From: Halictus rubicundus | Taxonomy: Eukaryota; Arthropoda; Insecta; Hymenoptera; Halictidae | Length of the DNA stretch: 64,000 bases | Assembly (NCBI RefSeq): GCF_050948215.1 | Contig: NC_135150.1 | Span: 17,587,943-17,651,942, forward strand | Direction of reading: 5' to 3' | Part shown: positions 58,021 to 64,000 of the stretch, piece by piece | Numbering within the stretch: the stretch's first letter is position 1 | How the letters are laid out: every line of letters starts with the position of its first letter | Translations under genes and position numbers: made by a program | Notes under the pieces: generated by a model | What the model was told of the DNA's origin: nothing | The model's database searches: none | The model's input: only the letters and a program-made list of their open reading frames with translations

Positions 58021-58934
58021 CCGAGGAAGCCTTGAATTTTACAAAATACAAATTACAAATAAAACAGCGTCGAGTGGTTTCCGGGTTTTGTGCAGCGTAA
58101 TCGTCCGAGACATGAAATATTGATATTTTGAGTTGAAGTTTAGGGTGATATTCATGGGGCGATGTAACTTCATTACGAGTCCCCGATGGATTTCGACAGC
58201 CGCTCGCAAGAACGCCTGATTCGCATAACGCGCGACTGTATGTTACGCAAATGACAATTAGAAGTTTCCGAATAAACCGTTGATATACTGCAATTATACG
58301 CAAGGACAATATTCACCGAGGGGGCGGAATTAAAGGCGTCCCATTATACTAAGCAGGAACAGGCAAATCCTTGCCGGGCGCTCGTTTGTACCTTCTTTGT
58401 TGCTGTTTATATTTAATCCGGCAGCAACATTCGTAGCCTTATTTCTGCTTAACTAAGCGTTCTTGTGCGTTCCGCGAGCCAAAGTTTCTACAACTGGAAA
58501 CTCGCAAAGGTTACGCCCCCCCCCCCCCCGCCATCCACCATCCTGCGGACTCATTGGCGAGGCTAATTGCTGAGAGAGGAGCAAGCACTCGGTTCTTAAA
58601 TTCATTAAATCGAAAGAAACTAGTTGGACAACGGTTCAACAGTATATCCATCATCGTCGCGCGGAAACGTTAGAAAATCTTCGAAACTTGCACCGCCCTG
58701 TAAAAGAACTCTCGGGTAATATTCGTTTTACTTCTCCGAAGTTACACTTTCCGCCAGATGTTACTTTTCCGAGGAGGAAAATCTTTTTTCGAGAGACCAG
58801 TTTCGGAGAAATGGCTGCGGCAAACCTCGGAAGGCTCTTATAATCCGTACTTAGGCGAACTTCTGTACTATCTTGTTTGAATTACCTTCCTGAGCTCTCA
58901 GAAGCCGAACAATTAACACGGTTTGCTACCGGTA
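58021..58934. other. Intergenic with a poly-C run
   Basis: A run of 14 C residues spans about 58516-58529. Nothing else recognised. Confidence 0.4.
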
Positions 58935-59133
58935 CACGGTATATGTCAACAGCGTTGGTCTTGCCAACGACATATATCGTCCAGGAGACATACCCGAGCC
59001 GTGTTTTGTTTACGCTCCTCTCGAGCTTCGTGACTCCTCACTGAGTATCCCCCGTGGTAGTGGGGATAGTTCTGCGACGTTTATCAGCCAGGTATTTGCG
59101 ACATATATCGAGAAAAGTCTCTATATCATTTAA
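58935..59133. mobile_element. Pogo-like MITE, family H, copy 9
   Basis: ACGGTATATGTCAACAGCG at the left, GTAGTGGGGATAGTTCTGCG inside and GACATATATCGAGAAAAGTC at the right; inverted relative to copies 2 and 5. Confidence 0.75.
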
Positions 59134-60237
59134 AGAATGGCTAAAAACTTGGATAGACACATTCTTCTTATTTTTATAAACTAATGTAAAATACTCACTT
59201 TTAGTGCTCCGTGAACCTAGCGTTAAAGCCTTTTGACCTTTTGAGACCCTTAGACCTATGTTTACTAAGGCTTCTTTACTCAGCACAGTGTATCCTTTTA
59301 CTATTTCTAAATAGTATTTCAAAAACTTTTTCTTACAAATAAAATAATTTGTTCGCATGATTATAGGTATGCTTTAAAAATAAAGTGAACTATTTACTGC
59401 TGTGAACAGACTAGCAAATTAAAGTATAAAGTCTCCAATCTCGATAGCAAAGTCTGACAAAAGAAAACTTTGTTAAGCGAGAATGATCAATCCGTCCGCT
59501 TGAAAATCGCAGTTTGACCCATCTCTTAACGAGGCATGTCCGCCATGTCCGCCGTGGCAGTCGGTAGAAGCTTCACACGTGAAGCGTTCCTGAAAAAAAG
59601 CTCTTTCAGCCGGAAAACGTTTTCCCGTCGTCATTCGCGGATCCGTCATTGAATCGCCGCGTTGACAACAAAGCGTTGCCCCTTTGTGGCGGGGCGAAAA
59701 AGCGTATAACACCCGCCCGGCCCGTTCCAGTAAAAACTTGACGAACACCGGGAAGAAATCGCGGACGCTCCAGAAGCTCCCGGGGAAGCTTCTTTCGACC
59801 GGGATCGTTCTCAAAGAAACGCCACTCTTTCATATTCCATCAACGCGCAACGAGGCCAGGCCGTAGCAGTTCGAGAAAGAAATCACTCGGACGTGTACAC
59901 GCCCGTGAATGCGCGAGCTCTCGCGGGTTGTTCCCGCCCCCTTCACGTTTTTCCCGCGGAGAACGAAAAACGTTTCCACGACGTGCCATGAGAAATCGGG
60001 GATACATTTATCAATTTCTAATACACGGCCCCCGCTGCTGCCAGCTGACCTTTGATTTTTCGATTCTTCCACCCGCGACCCGCCGATTGACGTTCCCTTC
60101 GACCTCGCACCCTCTCCCCCTTCACGGTCGCGCGATTAGGGTCACTGGAAACCTCGTTTCCTTTTCTGTTGCAGAAATAATTGCGCTCTTTATTCTTAAA
60201 TTCTATAGTTATACTGGTACAGTGAATTTTTCAGTTT
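59134..60237. other. Intergenic, no gene seen
   Basis: Short frames only; nothing recognised. Confidence 0.4.
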
Positions 60238-60446
60238 TACAGTTTTCTCGATATATGTCCACAACACGTGCCCACCTAGGGACATATATCGGCTAGGAGA
60301 TACTATACTTTGATAGACTGTCGAACGTGGAAAAGGCGACTGAGGCCACTCGAGCGTTGGGGCCCCTCACGGGGTATACGGCAGTGAGGATAGTTCTAGG
60401 ACTTTTATCTGCTAGATATTTAGGACATATATCGAGAAAAGACTGT
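60238..60446. mobile_element. Pogo-like MITE, family H, copy 10
   Basis: Starts TACAGTTTTCTCGATATATG and ends GGACATATATCGAGAAAAGA CTGTA. The CACGGGGTATACGGCAGTGA block is the palindromic core of the family. Confidence 0.8.
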
Positions 60447-60564
60447 ATATGTCAACTACACTTCTAGGTAGCCTCTCTTCTAGGCCCATCACGGGGTATA
60501 TCCCGCGGTAGTGGAGACAATTCCACGACGTTTATCATCCAAGCCTTGGCGACATATATAGAGA
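60445..60564. mobile_element. Pogo-like MITE, family H, copy 11 (abutting copy 10)
   Basis: Begins TATATGTCAACTACAC directly at the end of copy 10 and ends GACATATATAGAGAAATCAC TGTA; its first 15-20 bp are lost, probably because the two copies share the TA. Confidence 0.7.
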
Positions 60565-62724
60565 AATCACTGTATGTAAGTCTTATGAAAAACAATTTTC
60601 AAACAAATTTTGCACAGTTTCCATCTGCTTTTCGTTACTTTGCTTCAGGCACGAGGGTCACCTTCAGTTTTTTAAATGGGGAATATTTTTTCCGGAATTT
60701 GGATATAGCACAAAAAAAAAGTATTTACACGATCCATCCTGAGACACCATGGGTTTTGCTTTGTTTCTGTTAGGAACACTGACAAGGGAATTTTCGAAAG
60801 ATGTTCTAACAAGAAGCATTCTCGTTTGATACATTTTAATTAGTCGAGACACTTTCTTCGGCAGGAATAGTTACATTGAGAATTTTCAGCAGAAGTTTCG
60901 CACAACTTTGCTAGATGTCTTTTAATTAATAGAAACACTTTGCCCGCCGGAAACAGTTACATTAGAACCTCCGAGGTACATTTCACCCATTTTTTCCTTT
61001 ATGTATTTTAATTAATTGAAGCACTCTAGTATATTCTGCCCTGTTGGAACCGAGCGAGTGAGTTTCGTTATGGGGTTGAACTGTGAGTTCGTTCCGTTTT
61101 GCAATTAGGTTGAGGAAAAGGGAAAATAAATGAATGTTCGTTTGAAGGTTTCTTCAACGACGCGCTGGTCGAAGTGGAATTACGTTTGGATACGTCATAC
61201 GAAAGTAGAACTTACCGTAACCTTATCTCTTCGTTTCTCGCAAAATGTTGAATAACCATCAATTTATAGAAATTATTGACAATAATAGAAGTGATTCTTC
61301 CCATGTTATCGTATGTTTTCTCTGTATCGCTTATCATCAAAATTATTCTGCGAGAAGAAGGACGGTTTCGTTTTGGAGATGCGTATAAACGACAATTGAA
61401 CGACAATAGAATGACCAACGTTCCTTAGAATTTTTTTACAATATCCAACCACACCTATGATTCTGAGGAAATTAAAATCGTAATACCTGGAATTGTTTTT
61501 CCTCATATATCATAAATAAAATCAGTTTGACAATGAGAAAAACTTTACAATAATTTTTTTAAGAGAACGATTGCGTTTCGACCCGTGGTTCCTTTTGCAC
61601 TTTCTATCCTCGCGACGAGTAGAATACGATGCAATAAAAAAACAATGTTGACTTTTCTTGACCTTGAAAGTCAAAGTCAAAGTTAATTTTGCGGCACCTC
61701 TCTTGCATCAATTTCCACCAAACTTAGGGTGCAGAATCACGCTACGCGACATATAATTTCCTTACAGTACAATGATTTCATTCCAGTTTCATTAGAGTAC
61801 AGTAATTACAGGATTGAATTTATTCAGATTTCACTGGATTTTTATGGTAACACAGACTTGAATGAAAAAATCCGCCTCGGTGCTTCTGTTAACGATCGCT
61901 TAAACACTCTTTCCATCGTGTCTGACTAGAAATAATTTCTTTGTCTTCTATTTGTATGATGTTTTAAATATATTATTAGCTAATTGTCGGACGTATTAAA
62001 TGGTTCAAGTTGCGCGGATCGTCAATGATTAACGACAGCGTTAACGGGCATAGAATTGTCGGCGGGATGGTGAAAATCGACAGTCGGGCATGCACCCTTA
62101 ACGAGGCCAAGTTGATCGGCATCGATCGGCCGAGGGGATGAAAGCGAGAGGGAAACGGGAGAAAGGGGGGAAAAAGAAAGAGAGAGAAGGAGAATTTCCG
62201 CGAAAAACGGGGAGGTGAAAAAAAAAGAGGAAACGGGCAAATCATTACACGGCGGATACACGCGCGAAAGAGAGAGAATTTGTAATTTTCCGAGAGGCTC
62301 CCGAGCGAGCTGAGAGGGTTTTTACGGCATTATTAAAAAAGGTGTGCTCCGGCGGTGGGGGTAACGAAACTTCCGGCAGTCTGGAGCTCGCCTTCGGCGT
62401 AAGTGGTACTTTAAAAATTAACCGAGAATATTATATAGTTTTTTACAGCCGCGGCATCTTAGCCCTCCCTCTCGGCTCGTACATAGAGCTCCGCGTTTTA
62501 TGGACTGCTGCGAAGCGGAAACGTATCCGCGCGCGTTCTCCTCCCCTGTAGCACGCTCCGTTCCGCTCGATGCCACCGAGGGTGTCGCGAAAACGTCCAC
62601 CCTAACGAGACGTCCTGCTCATCCTCCCAGTTGTATCCAATCAACCGATTATCCCTGTTCGATGACATACGTAGGTTGTTCCGTGGCAACCTCCACCGGA
62701 GGGCGAAATAAAACAAACGAATGT
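60565..62724. other. Intergenic, no gene seen
   Basis: A fragment resembling foldback family M (GTCACCTTCAGTTTTTTAAA) lies at about 60657. A purine-rich tract (GAGAGGGAAACGGGAGAAAG) spans about 62145-62275. No exon recognised. Confidence 0.4.
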
Positions 62725-62880
62725 ACAGTAATGTCTCGATACATGCATCTGGGAACGTCGGGACCGAAATGTCGCTTATATCGTGTAGGAACGTTATCCT
62801 TTCATCTATTGCCGCTAGTAGAAACGTCAAATATAGAAAACGTGGGTAAACAATACATTGACACAGCGTATCGGTGTGAC
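62725..62880. mobile_element. Single pogo-like terminal repeat
   Basis: TACAGTAATGTCTCGATACA at 62724, followed by a nearby inverted GTCGCTTATATCG, resembles the ends of family H and the isolated end at 15199. The element is not delimited. Confidence 0.35.
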
Positions 62881-63081
62881 GTAGTTGCGGATTTTATGCA
62901 TTTATGACGAAAATGAGAAGGTGCAATTTAAAATACTAGACAGATTAAAAAAATTTAAGGACATCTATGTGTTAGTTGCAGCTGATTAACATTACTAAAG
63001 GATGAAAGAAATATTTATTTGGCTCTCGTTTGTTACAGTTGACACAAACAATTTTTATTTTGCATAAAAATCCGTAGTCTG
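62881..63081. mobile_element. MITE family L copy
   Basis: Left end TTGCGGATTTTATGCATTTA TGACGAAAATGAG, right end ACAATTTTTATTTTGCATAA AAATCCGTAGTCT; about 200 bp, reversed relative to 3835-4032. Confidence 0.7.
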
Positions 63082-63178
63082 GTAATTATAATTTTTATGA
63101 ATCTTTTACCATGCGTGGCATTTCTCTGATACCAAACACGATCTAGTTTAGATCATATTTAATCGTTTAATCCACGGT

Positions 63179-63215
63179 ATAGTGGAACCTCGATTATACG
63201 AACTGAGCAAGAGGA
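63179..63215. mobile_element. Isolated pogo/Tigger-like terminal repeat
   Basis: TATAGTGGAACCTCGATTAT ACGAACTGAG closely follows the CAGTNGAACCTCGATTATCCG pattern of pogo/Tigger ends. No partner end is seen before the window end. Confidence 0.5.
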
Positions 63216-63883
63216 GTTCGCGAGTGTTCAGAGAATGAGAAAATTGCACGGAAATTGCAGTCGATATAATTGCACCTTGAGACGATCTCTCGATGAAAAA
63301 TAAATGAACGTGTCCCGCGGATTAACAATCCTGATCTTCGATTGCCCCACAGGCAGAACGCGGCAATTCGGCTATTAAAAACCAGCCGGCAGAGATGTAT
63401 TAATTATTCGCGAACAGTCGCGAATCTGCTCGACGGCCCGTGCATCTCGTACACGCGACACGTGAAACGTGAAAATCAGGAATAATATCCGGCCGTTTAA
63501 TATTTATGCGACGCGTCGCGCGAAATATTTTCAGCTGCCGCCGCCCCCGCCCCCTCCACCCCCTATAACGTTGTGTAACCTCGAAACCACGCGTTCATTG
63601 TTTGCATTTTTTAAATCTTGTTCCGCCCGTTCGCCGAGTTTTAGCATATTTTATTGTTTTATCGTCTCCGGATAACCAAATCACTGCGCAAACGGTTTTT
63701 ATGCTGTTTTATGGCTTGAGAAAATTGAGTTATAAACGGTTTGTTCTTTCGCTTCCGCCGGGGCGCGGGAATATCGGTAAAACTATAATATGTCTGACCC
63801 GTGACCGGGGTTATACTACTTGGAACGATTACTGGGGCGAGTGCACCGAACTACGATCTAACTATCACTTTATATGTATAATA
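63216..63883. other. Intergenic, nothing recognised
   Basis: A short CCG/CCC-rich tract lies at about 63538-63565. No exon recognised. Confidence 0.4.
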
Positions 63884-64000
63884 ACTGGACTGCGGATTTT
63901 ATGCATTTATGACAAGAATGAACACATAGAATAAGAAATTTGACTGATAGTAGTACAATTTAAGGTCACTGTTAGATTATTTTTGCAAATACATTTTTGT
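63884..64000. mobile_element. MITE family L copy, cut by the window end
   Basis: GGACTGCGGATTTTATGCAT TTATGACAAGAATGAACAC matches the family L end; the rest lies beyond the window. Confidence 0.6.

Noticed and set aside
1..64000. tRNA, rRNA and CRISPR signals
   Set aside because: I looked by eye for tRNA B-box motifs, rRNA cores and regularly spaced direct repeats with unique spacers and found none that hold; a covariance-model scan (tRNAscan-SE or Infernal) would be decisive.

Overview
This window looks like insect nuclear DNA, most likely from a hymenopteran and probably a bee. The evidence is one intron-containing gene of the MBF2-like small secreted protein family, mariner, Transib and piggyBac-type transposon remnants, patchy GC content, and many short non-autonomous DNA transposons (MITEs). 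Species cannot be named from the sequence alone. There is no bacterial-style gene organisation, CRISPR array, rRNA or recognisable tRNA.

I can support only one host protein-coding gene. It lies on the minus strand at 18218-20264 and has two coding exons, with a TATA box and initiator upstream. It encodes a signal peptide, an MBF2-like domain and a long Thr/Pro-rich mucin-like tail made of 7-residue repeats. Its single 1.38-kb intron is more than half transposon: a TTAA-flanked element (18834-19584) that itself contains a Transib-type element (18854-19363). A further MITE lies 14 bp beyond the stop codon and probably supplies much of the 3' UTR.

The rest of the window is intergenic (or intronic to genes outside it) and is a dense graveyard of DNA transposons. 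I see: (A) TTAA-flanked piggyBac-type MITEs of several unrelated sequence families; (B) Transib-type elements with CACAGTG ends and 5-bp CGNCG duplications, one still carrying a transposase C-terminal remnant; (C) three internally deleted or truncated copies of one mariner family; (D) about twelve copies of a TA-flanked, pogo-like MITE; (E) about eight copies of a TA-flanked MITE beginning with ACTGCGGATTTT; (F) two large foldback elements, one carrying a decayed DUF4817-like helix-turn-helix fragment. Several filled-versus-empty sites and nested insertions can be read directly. There are also minisatellites (38-bp, about 180-bp and about 130-bp units), recent tandem duplications and (GA)n tracts.

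The most interesting signal is shared geometry in the TTAA-flanked MITEs. Five families without sequence similarity each carry a different palindrome centred 21.5-24 bp from one TTAA end. In three of them there are three palindromes in a row, and in two of those the spacing is the same 44/45 bp. This matches what is known of piggyBac, where a dimeric cysteine-rich domain of the transposase binds a palindrome about 24 bp from TTAA. It suggests that each family preserves the binding site of a different piggyBac-like transposase.
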